A program made the position numbers and the translations under genes. Positions 15,895 to 24,493 of a stretch of DNA of 64,000 nt are shown here, piece by piece. The DNA is from Sinorhizobium chiapasense (lineage in GTDB: Bacteria > Pseudomonadota > Alphaproteobacteria > Rhizobiales > Rhizobiaceae): positions 744,001 to 808,000 of the forward strand of contig NZ_CP133152.1 in the NCBI RefSeq assembly GCF_036488675.1. The letters run 5' to 3'. Each line of letters opens with the position of its first letter. Position 1 is the stretch's first letter. A model generated the notes under the pieces. That model worked only from the letters and a program-made list of their open reading frames with translations, had not been told where the DNA came from and did no database searches.

Positions 15895-16263
15895 TCAGAC
15901 GAACGCGATTGCTTGCACAGCAAAATCAGGGTCCGACTCGTAGAGATCTGCGCGCAAGCCGAGCCTTCCCGCTTTGAGAGCAGGCGCGGCGATCGCCCGC
16001 GCGGCGTCGAGAACGGCGGTGAGAAGCTTCTGCTTGGTCTCTGCAGTACGACCCGGTGCCATCCGCACGATGATTTGGATGAAATGATTATCGACATGCT
16101 CATCGCCCACGCAGGAGTATGTCGCCTCCCGCGCAAGCGTGCGCACGGCGGAAGGTTTCACAAGGCCGCCATCGCGAACGCAGCGATGCACGGTGAGCGT
16201 CAGCCGGTCCATGGCTACATGCTCGCCTGCGCCCCGGCTATAATCGATGATGATATGCGGCAT
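15895..16263 (-). CDS. 5-carboxymethyl-2-hydroxymuconate isomerase-like protein
   Basis: A 122-residue tautomerase-superfamily protein. It starts MPHIIIDYSRG with the N-terminal catalytic Pro2, continues AMDRLTLTVHRCVRDGGL, the ATYSCVGDEHVDNHFIQIIVRMAPGR segment and a C-terminal DLYESDPDFAVQAIAF, matching CHM isomerase of homoprotocatechuate degradation. The ATG at 16263 has GGAG upstream; the longer frame upstream is a shadow of aroE. It is tightly packed between aroE and aroQ. Its actual substrate may be another ring-fission tautomer, since no homoprotocatechuate extradiol dioxygenase is present here. Confidence 0.85.
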   Translation of the reverse strand: MPHIIIDYSRGAGEHVAMDRLTLTVHRCVRDGGLVKPSAVRTLAREATYSCVGDEHVDNHFIQIIVRMAPGRTAETKQKLLTAVLDAARAIAAPALKAGRLGLRADLYESDPDFAVQAIAFV

Positions 16264-16277
16264 TTGGGATCTCCCCA

Positions 16278-17144
16278 TCAGGCCGACAGGCGGCACAAGT
16301 CCGTAAAATGACGGGACATGCGCTCTGCGTCGGGTGTTATCCCGGTGAACAATTCGAACGCCGCTGCTGCCTGATAGACCGTCATGCCGCCGCCACGAAG
16401 GGTCCGGCAGCCTTTTCTTTCGGCGAGAGCAAGGAGCTCTGTGACGAGCGGCATATAGACGATGTCGGCTGCCCAATGCCGTGGCAGAAGCCATTCCGCG
16501 TCGATCGGCAAACCAGGATGGCTCTTCATACCCGTCGGCGTCGCGTGGATGAGGCCGTCCGCGGAGCGCAGGGCGCTGCCGACATCTGTCGTGGCACGAG
16601 CACAATCCCTTGAGAACCGATCGTTCAACTGCCCAGCCAAGGTTTCTGCCCGTTTCGAATCCTGGTCAAAGACCGATAATCTCTCAATACCGAGCTTGAT
16701 TGCGGCATGCGCCACGGCGACACCGGCGCCGCCGGCGCCAAGCAGGACGGCATGCGACTTCGCGACGTCCGGAAGGCCGCACTGGAAATTCTCGTAGAAA
16801 CCGTACCAATCAGTGTTGTGGCCGATCCTCTCGCCGTTGCGAAAGACCACGGTGTTGACCGCACCGAGCATCTCCGCATCCTCGGAAAGGCGATTGAGGT
16901 GGGCGATCACCGTCTGCTTGCACGGATGTGTAATGTTGCTCCCGGCAAAACCGCGCCGCTCTTCCTCGTCGAGGAGGTCCGGCAGCGCCGAGGCGGGAAG
17001 GCCTCGTTCGGAAAAGTCAAGAAGCTCGTAACGGTAATCGAGGCCCTGGTGTCGAGCCTCCGTTTCGTGGAGGGCCGGGGACTTTGACATTTGGATGTCG
17101 GCACCGATCAGTCCCACAAGGAATTTCTTGTCGTGCATTGGCAT
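16278..17144 (-). CDS. aroE: Shikimate/quinate 5-dehydrogenase
   Basis: A 288-residue AroE/YdiB-family NAD(P)-dependent dehydrogenase interconverting shikimate and 3-dehydroshikimate, or quinate and 3-dehydroquinate. The substrate motif SKSPALHE and the catalytic Lys/Asp pair (NITHPCKQ and GHNTDWYGF) are intact, as is the nucleotide-binding LLGAGGAGVAVAHA. The C-terminus has GGGMTVYQAAAAFELFTG. The start may be ATG 17144 or, better spaced from a GAAGG box, ATG 17138. Lying with aroQ and an importer, it is likely a catabolic isoform. Confidence 0.92.
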   Translation of the reverse strand: MPMHDKKFLVGLIGADIQMSKSPALHETEARHQGLDYRYELLDFSERGLPASALPDLLDEEERRGFAGSNITHPCKQTVIAHLNRLSEDAEMLGAVNTVVFRNGERIGHNTDWYGFYENFQCGLPDVAKSHAVLLGAGGAGVAVAHAAIKLGIERLSVFDQDSKRAETLAGQLNDRFSRDCARATTDVGSALRSADGLIHATPTGMKSHPGLPIDAEWLLPRHWAADIVYMPLVTELLALAERKGCRTLRGGGMTVYQAAAAFELFTGITPDAERMSRHFTDLCRLSA

Positions 17145-17156
17145 CGCCTTCGAACG

Positions 17157-17918
17157 TCAGTGGTGGGCCAGGATTTCGCCAAGGAAGGTTTTCGTGCGTT
17201 GGTGCTTGGGCGACTTGAAGAAGACTTCCGGCTCGGCCTCTTCGACGATTTCTCCGGAGGCCATGAAGATGACGCGATCAGCGACCTGGCGGGCAAACCC
17301 CATTTCGTGCGTGACACAGATCATCGTCATGCCGTCACGGGCGAGCCCGATCATGGTGTCGAGCACCTCCTTCACCATTTCAGGATCGAGGGCAGAGGTC
17401 GGTTCGTCGAAGAGCATGACCTTCGGCTCCATGCAGAGCGCGCGAGCGATGGCAACGCGTTGCTGTTGTCCGCCAGATAGCTGCGCAGGATACTTTTCCG
17501 CCTGGTCAAGGATTCGAACCCGCTCGAGATATTTTCGAGCCAGTTGCTCTGCGCCAGTGCGGCTTGTGCCTCGAACACGCATCGGGGCGAGTGTACAGTT
17601 CTGAAGTACGGTCATGTGGGGGAAGAGATTGAAGCTCTGGAAGACCATTCCCACTTCGCGACGTATCGCATCGACGGATTTGGTGCTTCCGTCCAGTACC
17701 TGACCCTCGACGACGATCTTGCCTTCCTCGATCGTTTCGAGGGCATTGATGCAGCGGATTAACGTTGATTTTCCGGAGCCTGACGGCCCGCAGAGGACGA
17801 TTTTTTCGCCTTTGCGGACCGACAGACTGATGGATTTCAAGGCATGGAAAGCGCCGTACCACTTCTGCACGTCCTCAAGGGAAATCAGCGTCGGTTGATC
17901 GTTTGCGGAATTGAGCAC
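17157..17918 (-). CDS. Polar-amino-acid-type ABC transporter ATPase
   Basis: A 253-residue importer ATPase (GlnQ/HisP type). Walker A is [10 protein letters not shown]-loop [14 protein letters not shown], signature [15 protein letters not shown], Walker [15 protein letters not shown] and the switch His lies in [16 protein letters not shown] chose GTG 17918 because GGAGGG sits 4 nt upstream; an ATG at 17930 has no clear ribosome-binding site. It is encoded directly downstream of its binding protein and permeases. The substrate is probably a small carboxylate or hydroaromatic, judging by the operon, rather than an amino acid. Confidence 0.92.
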   Translation of the reverse strand: MLNSANDQPTLISLEDVQKWYGAFHALKSISLSVRKGEKIVLCGPSGSGKSTLIRCINALETIEEGKIVVEGQVLDGSTKSVDAIRREVGMVFQSFNLFPHMTVLQNCTLAPMRVRGTSRTGAEQLARKYLERVRILDQAEKYPAQLSGGQQQRVAIARALCMEPKVMLFDEPTSALDPEMVKEVLDTMIGLARDGMTMICVTHEMGFARQVADRVIFMASGEIVEEAEPEVFFKSPKHQRTKTFLGEILAHH

Positions 17919-17937
17919 GGAACCCTCCATTTGGGCT

Positions 17938-18762
17938 TTAGTTGACGCTGAACGGGATGTTCGGAATGGATTCCGGGAACTGCGGCAGATCGATCGCCAT
18001 CCACTTCTTCGTGATGGCGGCAAGCTCACCATTGGACTTGATTTTGTCGATGAAGGCGTTGACGGCTTCGTTCCAGTCCTTCTCGCCGAGACGGGTCCCG
18101 ACGCCGTTGTAGGTCGTCAGAAAGTCGATCTTGCGCTCATAGGTGCCGGCACTCGCCGCATCCAGACGCTGACCATAGAACTGGTTGCCGCCAACTGCCT
18201 TTACCTGTCCGGAGATCAGAGCCTGGATGGTTGCGGCGTCGTCATCAAAGCGGCGAACCGTTGCGGTGGATCCGACGGCGTCCGTTACTGCCTTATCCTG
18301 CGAGCTGGACTTCGGAACGCCGATCTCCCATCCCGCAACGTCTTCAGGCTTCGTAACCGTGTCGGACTTCGCGGCATAAAGCGAAATCGTGTTGGCGGCG
18401 TAGGGCTTGCTGTATTGAATTGATTTCGCGCGTTCTTCCGTCATCGCCATCGTTGCAAACAGGATCTCGACTTTGCCGGTCGTAAGCGCCGGAATTCGGT
18501 TGGCAACGGCGAGCGGCTGGAATTGAACCTTCACGCCCAATTCCTTGGCAAAAAGGTTGGCGACGTCAGCGTCGAAGCCGTCCTGCAGGCCGCTTGTGTT
18601 GACGAACCCCCAAGGCGCATTGTCGCCCTGGATGCCGACCACAAGCGTGCCCTTGGCCTTGATTTCCTCCACACTTGCCGCAGAGGCGGTGGCAGCGCCA
18701 ACTATGGCGAAGGCAACGGCGGCCAGTGCAAGTCCGAGAAAATTCCTACGATTGCTATGCAT
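17938..18762 (-). CDS. PAAT-family substrate-binding protein
   Basis: A 274-residue periplasmic binding protein (SBP_bac_3). A signal peptide ([25 protein letters not shown]) ends near residue 28. The core [44 protein letters not shown] and [12 protein letters not shown] is typical of amino-acid-type receptors. The ATG at 18762 has GGAGGAG upstream. Co-transcribed with two permeases and the ATPase. The ligand-pocket motif for alpha-amino groups was not checked; operon context suggests a hydroaromatic acid. Confidence 0.92.
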   Translation of the reverse strand: MHSNRRNFLGLALAAVAFAIVGAATASAASVEEIKAKGTLVVGIQGDNAPWGFVNTSGLQDGFDADVANLFAKELGVKVQFQPLAVANRIPALTTGKVEILFATMAMTEERAKSIQYSKPYAANTISLYAAKSDTVTKPEDVAGWEIGVPKSSSQDKAVTDAVGSTATVRRFDDDAATIQALISGQVKAVGGNQFYGQRLDAASAGTYERKIDFLTTYNGVGTRLGEKDWNEAVNAFIDKIKSNGELAAITKKWMAIDLPQFPESIPNIPFSVN

Positions 18763-18804
18763 GCTTATTCTCCTCCTCCAGAGTTTTTGCTTCCAGCGAA
18801 GCGG

Positions 18805-19455
18805 TTAGCGGGCAGCTTTCGCCATCCGTTTTTCGAGACCACTTCCGGCATGGGAGAGCGGCCAGCAAATGATGAAGTAGATTGCGCCGACGATCCCGAA
18901 GACGAGCAGCGGACGATAGGTCTGGTTTGAAATGATCTGGCCAGCACGAGTCAGTTCAATGAAGCCGACGATTGCTGCCAGCGACGTGCCCTTGATGAGC
19001 TGGACAAGGAAGCCGATCGTGGCCGGCATCGATATTTTCAGGGCCTGCGGCAGGATGACGTCTTTCATCCGCGAGACATAATGCAGACCGAGGGCGTTGG
19101 CGGCTTCCGTCTGGCCCTTCGGCACAGCCTCGATGGAGCCGCGCCAGATCTCGCCCAGGAAAGCACTGGCATGGAGCGTGAAGGCGATTGCGACCGCGAT
19201 CCACGCGTTGACCTCGATGCCCAACAGCGCAACGCCGTAATAGACAACGAAGAGCTGCATCAGAAGGGGCGTGCCCTGGAAAACGCCGATATAGCTTGCG
19301 GTGATCGTCCGGGCGACTTTCGTCTTTGAGGTGCGCAACAGCGCGATCAGGATCCCGAATATCCCCCCACCGATGAACCCCACGATCGCGAGCAGCACGG
19401 TCCACTTCAAACCCTGCATCAAAAAGAAGAATTCATTTTCGCCGATGGGACCCAT
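18805..19455 (-). CDS. PAAT-family ABC permease 2
   Basis: A 216-residue His/Glu/Gln/Arg-type permease with about five membrane helices. The conserved cytoplasmic EAA loop is visible (EAANALGLHYVSRMKDVILPQALKISMP). ATG 19455 has a strong AGGAGG box. It pairs with the permease 9 nt upstream to form the heterodimeric channel. Confidence 0.92.
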   Translation of the reverse strand: MGPIGENEFFFLMQGLKWTVLLAIVGFIGGGIFGILIALLRTSKTKVARTITASYIGVFQGTPLLMQLFVVYYGVALLGIEVNAWIAVAIAFTLHASAFLGEIWRGSIEAVPKGQTEAANALGLHYVSRMKDVILPQALKISMPATIGFLVQLIKGTSLAAIVGFIELTRAGQIISNQTYRPLLVFGIVGAIYFIICWPLSHAGSGLEKRMAKAAR

Positions 19456-19464
19456 GGCTGCCTC

Positions 19465-20133
19465 CTATCGCGTCGGGTAGTTGAAGTAGTGGCGAGAAAT
19501 GAGGGCAAAGAGGCCCATCATCAGCGTCGAAATAACCAGGTAGACAGCGGTCACCGTGAAATACACTTCGAAGCTGCGGAAGGTGTCTGACTCGATTCGC
19601 TGAGCTGCCGAGGTCAGCTCGTAGGCGGCGATTGACGTGCAGACAGAGGTTGTCAGAGTGAGCATGATGAATTGGCTGGTAAGCGAGGGATAAATCGCCC
19701 GAAGTGCCGGCTTGAGCACGATGAGCCGGAAGACGTCCGCCTTGTGCAGTCCGAGGGCGAAGCCAGCCTCGATCTGGCCACGCGACACGCTCTCGACCCC
19801 ACCTCGGATGATTTCGATCGCGTACGCGCCACCGTTGATGCCGAGAGCAATTATGGCCGTGACAGTCGGATTGAGGCGGATGCCCATGAGAGGAAGGGCA
19901 AAATATATGAAGAAGATCTGCACCAGGAATGGCGTATTACGCACGACCTCGACGAACACGATAACGAGAGTGCGCGTGATGTCGCTCTTTGAAGTCCTGG
20001 CAACGACGCCCAGGATTCCGATGACGAGTGCGAGAAGCATCCCGGCCAGCGAAAGGCCGAGCGTCCCAAACGAAGCCCATAGCAATTCCGGGGCGCGGTC
20101 GAGGACCGCACCGAAATCAAACGTATAAGTCAT
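19465..20133 (-). CDS. PAAT-family ABC permease 1
   Basis: A 222-residue permease of the same family, with hydrophobic segments at about 18-44, 55-80, 88-110 and 185-210, and the EAA-type loop (EAGFALGLHKADVFRLIVLKPALRAIYP). ATG 20133 follows AGGAAG. First of the two permease genes; it follows the TIM-barrel gene by about 45 nt in the same operon. Confidence 0.92.
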   Translation of the reverse strand: MTYTFDFGAVLDRAPELLWASFGTLGLSLAGMLLALVIGILGVVARTSKSDITRTLVIVFVEVVRNTPFLVQIFFIYFALPLMGIRLNPTVTAIIALGINGGAYAIEIIRGGVESVSRGQIEAGFALGLHKADVFRLIVLKPALRAIYPSLTSQFIMLTLTTSVCTSIAAYELTSAAQRIESDTFRSFEVYFTVTAVYLVISTLMMGLFALISRHYFNYPTR

Positions 20134-20179
20134 GTATGACTTCCTCCTCCCGACCGGCTCGCGCCGCGTCGGCGCCGGA

Positions 20180-21001
20180 TCAATGATCCGGTCTCAGTAG
20201 TCCCACTGCGCTGTCATGCAGATGCTTCAGATGTGCCTGCGGGTCTACCGACCCGACGAGCGGCACTTCAACCGAGATAGCGGCGCTATGCTTGGCTGCG
20301 GTCCAAAGCTCCATCAACGGCAGTTCGCCTTCGCCGGGAGCGAGCCTGCCACTTCTCGCCTCGGCGATCATTGCGTCCGATGAGTTGGGAGCAGGCCCGC
20401 GGACGTCGCAAAGCTGGACGTGTTTTACCTTCCCGGCATTTGCGCGGAGCTCGTCGATCGAGGCGCCGTTTCGGAAGAAGTGAATCCCGTCAACGAGGGC
20501 ACCAGCGTTCTCTGCTCCACAGGAATTCACGACCGCAACACTGTCGCCAAAGGTTCTTACCGTCCGCCAGCCCATGTTTTCGATGTCGACTGACATGCCA
20601 TATCGCGCCGCGAGGGCGCAAAACTCAGAAAGGTTTGTGGCAAGACGGCCGCCGTCTCGATCATCGCCGCAAACACTCAGCCGGCGCGCCCCTATGTTCG
20701 CAGCGGCTGCCACGGTCGCCTCATGGGAGGCCGCAACGAAGTTGTCGTCGATCACGAAGAACTCGATATCGAACACCTTGATGCCTTCGCTATCGGCAAC
20801 TGTCTTGAACTCCTGGACCCTCTGGCTGCCCACCGGCAACTCGTAGAAAGGGGCTCCGGGAAAGGCAGGGTGCAGACGCAGACCTATCGACGCAAAACCC
20901 GCCCGAGCAGCCATCACGGCGAATTCCTTGGGCGGCAGCGCGATGGATGAAAAATGTGCCACGCCCAGTTCAAGGCTCGGTCCTGGCGTCGCGACGGTCA
21001 T
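20180..21001 (-). CDS. Xylose-isomerase-like TIM-barrel protein, possible 3-dehydroshikimate dehydratase
   Basis: A 273-residue sugar phosphate isomerase/epimerase-family TIM barrel. Metal-ligand-like acids appear in strand segments (FDIEFFVID, SVDIENMGW, HVQLCDVRGP, ISVEVPL). The family includes the bacterial 3-dehydroshikimate dehydratases AsbF/QuiC, which make protocatechuate. With AroE and AroQ in the same operon that reaction would complete a quinate/shikimate-to-protocatechuate route; this is inference, as isomerases and epimerases share the fold. ATG 21001 overlaps the GntR stop by one base (TGATG), indicating coupling; the frame extends upstream to 21079 but only inside the GntR gene. 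Confidence 0.75.
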   Translation of the reverse strand: MTVATPGPSLELGVAHFSSIALPPKEFAVMAARAGFASIGLRLHPAFPGAPFYELPVGSQRVQEFKTVADSEGIKVFDIEFFVIDDNFVAASHEATVAAAANIGARRLSVCGDDRDGGRLATNLSEFCALAARYGMSVDIENMGWRTVRTFGDSVAVVNSCGAENAGALVDGIHFFRNGASIDELRANAGKVKHVQLCDVRGPAPNSSDAMIAEARSGRLAPGEGELPLMELWTAAKHSAAISVEVPLVGSVDPQAHLKHLHDSAVGLLRPDH

Positions 21002-21738
21002 CACGAGATCCCCTTTGTCGCGAGGTGATCGCGCAGATTGGTTCCCGTGCGGTGGACATGCTGACGCAACATATCGCACGCATAGTCCAGATCCCGCGCG
21101 ACGGCTCCTTGCGCAATCTCACTGTGCTCCTGGCTGACGTTGCGGTCACCTGACGTGCGGGTCAGAAACACCCGGCGATAACGGTCGTTGAGATTAAGAA
21201 GCAATCTGCAAAAATGGAGCAGGATCGGCTTCCCGCAGCCAGAGATGAGTGTCAGATGAAATTCGCGGTGGAGTTCTTCCCAGCGCTCCAGTGTCTCTGG
21301 CCGAGCCGCGTCGCGCTCGGTGCGGTTAAGGCGATGCAGCGCGCGCATGACGTTGCCCTCCCACTCCACATCGCCGAGCCGCATGGACTCGCGAAGCGCA
21401 AAGACTTCAAACTCTTCGCGCAGGGTGGTGATCTCTTCCAGATTGGCCAAGGAAATTGATGAAACGCGGTAGCCGCGATTGTCCTCGAACTCCACCAGAC
21501 CGTCCGATATCAGCCGCGCCAACCCTTCACGCAGCGGACTGAGGCTCACGTTGAACGTCTTGCGCGCCTTGTCGAGATTGATCTTGCTGCCGGCCTGAAG
21601 CTCGCCGGAGATGATCGCCTCACGAAGACGGGATGCAAGCTGGCTCCCAATTGTGTTTTTGCCGTCGTCGAGAAAGCCAGAAGACGATGGGGCATCTTCT
21701 GTCGTCGGAGCAAATGCGCCGTCGTCATCCGGTACCAT
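21001..21738 (-). CDS. GntR-family regulator, FadR/FCD subfamily
   Basis: A 245-residue regulator. A winged helix-turn-helix (about 30-95: ASRLREAIISGELQAGSKINL, LSPLREGLARLISDGLVEFEDNRGYRV) is followed by an alpha-helical FCD ligand domain (REEFEVFALRESMR, LHREFHLTLISGC). The ATG at 21738 lies 3 nt after GGAGGA. It is the first gene of the leftward ten-gene operon and diverges from the dioxygenase operon, so it is probably a repressor responding to a carboxylic acid intermediate and controlling both directions. Confidence 0.9.
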   Translation of the reverse strand: MVPDDDGAFAPTTEDAPSSSGFLDDGKNTIGSQLASRLREAIISGELQAGSKINLDKARKTFNVSLSPLREGLARLISDGLVEFEDNRGYRVSSISLANLEEITTLREEFEVFALRESMRLGDVEWEGNVMRALHRLNRTERDAARPETLERWEELHREFHLTLISGCGKPILLHFCRLLLNLNDRYRRVFLTRTSGDRNVSQEHSEIAQGAVARDLDYACDMLRQHVHRTGTNLRDHLATKGIS

Positions 21739-21765
21739 TGTTCCTCCCAAGGCTCCCCCGAACTA

Positions 21766-21786
21766 ATTGTCGATGATCGATACAAT
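21766..21786. promoter_or_regulatory. Candidate GntR operator 1
   Basis: An inverted repeat ATTGT...ACAAT (21 bp overall, with CGAT half-sites inside) lies about 30 nt upstream of the GntR start. ATTGT/ACAAT arms are common in FCD-subfamily operators. It would suit autoregulation of the leftward operon. Confidence 0.45.
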
Positions 21787-21947
21787 AAACGATTATTCGT
21801 GTCAACTTGAGAACGCTGCAATCTGTACAAAGTTAAGCCTCAGCTTCCTATTCGCAAACAATATGTAGTTTAATCAACTCATTGCATGCCGCCATCCTGT
21901 TTCTTTTGGTTTATTGGCGCCGCGAGAATGTACGTCGGCCTTGACAG

Positions 21948-21959
21948 ATAATCGATTAT
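21948..21959. promoter_or_regulatory. Candidate GntR operator 2 / promoter palindrome
   Basis: A perfect 12-bp palindrome ATAATCGATTAT lies about 35 nt upstream of the dioxygenase ATG, in an AT-rich stretch that may be its promoter. A related half CGATTATT occurs at 21791-21798 near operator 1, linking the two sites. Confidence 0.45.
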
Positions 21960-21992
21960 TTTGATAGTCGGGTAAATCGGGAGGTAGCCCAC

Positions 21993-22886
21993 ATGGTGAT
22001 CAAAACTGAAAGCGATCTGACGCCAGCCGTCCTCGCGGTGATGAATCGCACTGAAGACCCCCGCCTGCGAGAAATCCTCGTCGCGATGGTCAAGCATCTT
22101 CATGCCTTCGTGCGCGAGGTTCGACTGACGGAGGTCGAGTTTCGGGAGGCGACAGCCATGCTGAATGAAATCGGGAAGCTGCATACTGATCACCACAACG
22201 AGTTTGTGCTGATGGCCGGTTCTCTTGGCGTGTCTTCACTTGTCTGCCTGCTGAACAATGGCGACAGAGGACAGACTGAGACCTCCCAGTCGCTGTTGGG
22301 CCCATTCTGGCGCCTCAACTCTCCGCGAGTCGAAAATGGCGGGTCGATCATCCGATCCGAGACGCCGGGCACTCCCTTGTTCGTGCATGCCAAGGTCGTT
22401 GACCGCGACGGTAAGCCAATTGCCGGCGCCGAAGTGGATGTGTGGCATGCATCTCCCGTCGGTCTTTATGAAAACCAGGACCCGGACCAGGCCGAGATGA
22501 ACTTGCGCGGCAAATTCATGACCGACGAGCAAGGCCGGTTCTGGTTCAGGACCGTCAAGATGGTCGGGTATCCGATACCGGTCGATGGCGTTGTCGGACG
22601 CCTGCTCAAAGCTCAGGGACGCCATCCGTACCGACCAGCGCACCTGCACGCACTGATCTTCAAGCACGGATACAAGACGCTGATTTCCCAGGTCTTCGAC
22701 CCCAGCGACCCGAACATCGACTCCGATGTTCAGTTCGGTGTCACGGCAGCGCTGACCGGCGACTTCATTCGTCATGAGGAGCCCCATCCGACCGAAGCGG
22801 ATATTCCTGGTCCGTGGTTCTCGCTCGACTACACCTATGTCATGGAGCCCGGCGAAGCCGTTTTGCCGCGTCCCCCGATCAAATAA
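21993..22886 (+). CDS. Intradiol ring-cleavage dioxygenase, hydroxyquinol/catechol 1,2-dioxygenase type
   Basis: A 297-residue non-haem Fe(III) dioxygenase that ortho-cleaves catecholic rings. The N-terminal helical dioxygenase_N domain (about 1-105) is of the catechol/hydroxyquinol type, not the protocatechuate 3,4-dioxygenase type. Iron ligands fit Tyr159 (VGLYENQ), Tyr193 (VGYPIPVDG), His217 and His219 (RPAHLHAL), with the spacing of known enzymes. The segment AGAEVDVWHASP is conserved. First gene of a rightward operon with hydratase and aldolase, divergent from the GntR operon. Hydroxyquinol is a reasonable substrate guess; catechol is the alternative. Confidence 0.9.
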   Translation: MVIKTESDLTPAVLAVMNRTEDPRLREILVAMVKHLHAFVREVRLTEVEFREATAMLNEIGKLHTDHHNEFVLMAGSLGVSSLVCLLNNGDRGQTETSQSLLGPFWRLNSPRVENGGSIIRSETPGTPLFVHAKVVDRDGKPIAGAEVDVWHASPVGLYENQDPDQAEMNLRGKFMTDEQGRFWFRTVKMVGYPIPVDGVVGRLLKAQGRHPYRPAHLHALIFKHGYKTLISQVFDPSDPNIDSDVQFGVTAALTGDFIRHEEPHPTEADIPGPWFSLDYTYVMEPGEAVLPRPPIK

Positions 22887-22910
22887 ATCACGATCAGCAG
22901 AGCAAACGAT

Positions 22911-23693
22911 ATGATCACCGAAGAAGAACGTCGGGCCGCGGCAGACGCGCTGCTCAAAGCTGAAATCGAGCGGAAGCCGATCGTACAGCCTAGCGAGACC
23001 TACAAGAACCTCGAACTCGAGGACGCCTACCGGATTCAGGCTTTGTGGGCGGAGGCGAGGGTGGCCAAGGGCGCACGGATCGTCGGGCATAAGATTGGCC
23101 TGACGTCACGCGCAATGCAGATGGCTTCGAAGATGACGGAGCCAGACTACGGCTGCATTCTTGACGATGCGCTTTACAACGACGGAGCGCAGATCAGGGC
23201 TGACTTGTTTATCAAGCCGCGCCTCGAGGTCGAGCTGGCCTTTGTTATGGGTGAGGATCTCGTCGGGCCCGGCACCAGGATCTATGACGTCATGCGTGCG
23301 ACCGAGTTCGTTGTCCCGGCGCTCGAGATCATCGACTACCGGACCGAGGTCCCTCGAGCGATCACCGATACCATTGCGGACAACGCGGCTTTCGGCGCCC
23401 TCGTCGTTGGCGGCCGTATAATTCGCCCGATGGACATTGATATCCGTTGGGTCGGAGCGACTCTTTCCAAGAACGGCATCATCGAGGAGTCGGGCGTGTC
23501 GGCGGCGATCATGGGACATCCGGCAGCCGGCATCGCGTGGCTGGTCAACAAACTTCATGCTGTGGGCGGTGGCCTGAAGAAGGGACAAATAGTCCTGGCC
23601 GGCTCCTTCACGCGTCCTGTCGATATCGCGAAAGGTGATGTCATTCAGGCCGACTATGGCCCTGTTGGCTCCATCGGCGTGTCGTTCGTGTGA
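22911..23693 (+). CDS. hpaH: 2-oxo-hept-3-ene-1,7-dioate hydratase (HpaH-like)
   Basis: A 260-residue FAH-fold vinylpyruvate hydratase. Typical segments are [23 protein letters not shown], the metal-binding acid run [12 protein letters not shown] with [10 protein letters not shown], and the C-terminal [12 protein letters not shown]. In homoprotocatechuate degradation HpaH hydrates the 2-oxohept-3-enedioate before aldol cleavage. It starts 24 nt after the dioxygenase and ends 8 nt before the aldolase gene. The operon's ring-cleaving enzyme is intradiol, so the real substrate may differ from the textbook one. Confidence 0.88.
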   Translation: MITEEERRAAADALLKAEIERKPIVQPSETYKNLELEDAYRIQALWAEARVAKGARIVGHKIGLTSRAMQMASKMTEPDYGCILDDALYNDGAQIRADLFIKPRLEVELAFVMGEDLVGPGTRIYDVMRATEFVVPALEIIDYRTEVPRAITDTIADNAAFGALVVGGRIIRPMDIDIRWVGATLSKNGIIEESGVSAAIMGHPAAGIAWLVNKLHAVGGGLKKGQIVLAGSFTRPVDIAKGDVIQADYGPVGSIGVSFV

Positions 23694-23701
23694 GGTGCCA
23701 G

Positions 23702-24493
23702 ATGGAACATCCTGTCAATCGGTTCAAGCGGAAGCTCCTTGCTGGTCAAAGTCAGATCGGCCTGTGGTGTGGCCTGCCGGGAAACTACGCCGCGGAAATC
23801 GTCGCGCCTTCAGGTTTCGATTGGCTCCTGTTCGACACGGAACATTCTCCGGGTGACGTTCTGACCGTCCTGCCACAATTGCAAGCGGTCGCACCATACG
23901 ACGTTTCCCCAGTCGTCCGCCCGGCCATCAACGACCCCGTTCTCATCAAACGTTTCCTGGATATTGGCGTTCAGACACTGCTCATTCCCTACATTCAGAA
24001 CGCGGAAGAGGCGAAAGCCGCAGTCGCGGCGGTGCGATATCCTCCGGATGGAATTCGTGGTGTTTCTGCCCTGACGCGCGCCACTCGTTTCGGCCGAGTT
24101 GCGAACTATGCGCAAAATGCGGAACGGGAAATTTGCCTGTTGCTGCAAGTTGAGACGCGGGAAGCGCTTGGCAACCTCGAGTCGATTGCCTCGGTAGAGG
24201 GAGTGGATGGGGTATTCGTAGGACCGGCAGATCTAGCAGCGAGTTTCGGACACAGGGGCCAACCGAGCCACCCGGAAGTGGTCGATGCAATTGTCGACGC
24301 GATTGAACGCCTGAAAGCGTTGGGCAAACCTGCGGGCATTCTTACCCCGGATGAGAAGTTCGCGGCACGGTGCATCTCACTGGGAACACTATTTACTGCC
24401 GTTGGTGTCGATGTCGCTGTTCTGGCAAGGGGATCGGAAGCACTCGCGGCACGATTTGCATCGCAAGGAGCGTACCGCGATGCCGGAACGTGA
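23702..24493 (+). CDS. hpaI: HpcH/HpaI-type class II aldolase
   Basis: A 263-residue 4-hydroxy-2-oxo-heptane-1,7-dioate aldolase homologue releasing pyruvate. It has the catalytic-His segment FDTEHSPGD, the [10 protein letters not shown] strand, metal-ligand Glu in [10 protein letters not shown] and Asp in [15 protein letters not shown] 23702 is preceded by GAGGTG; an in-frame start at 23690 overlaps the hydratase stop. Acts after the HpaH-like hydratase in the cytoplasm. Confidence 0.9.
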   Translation: MEHPVNRFKRKLLAGQSQIGLWCGLPGNYAAEIVAPSGFDWLLFDTEHSPGDVLTVLPQLQAVAPYDVSPVVRPAINDPVLIKRFLDIGVQTLLIPYIQNAEEAKAAVAAVRYPPDGIRGVSALTRATRFGRVANYAQNAEREICLLLQVETREALGNLESIASVEGVDGVFVGPADLAASFGHRGQPSHPEVVDAIVDAIERLKALGKPAGILTPDEKFAARCISLGTLFTAVGVDVAVLARGSEALAARFASQGAYRDAGT

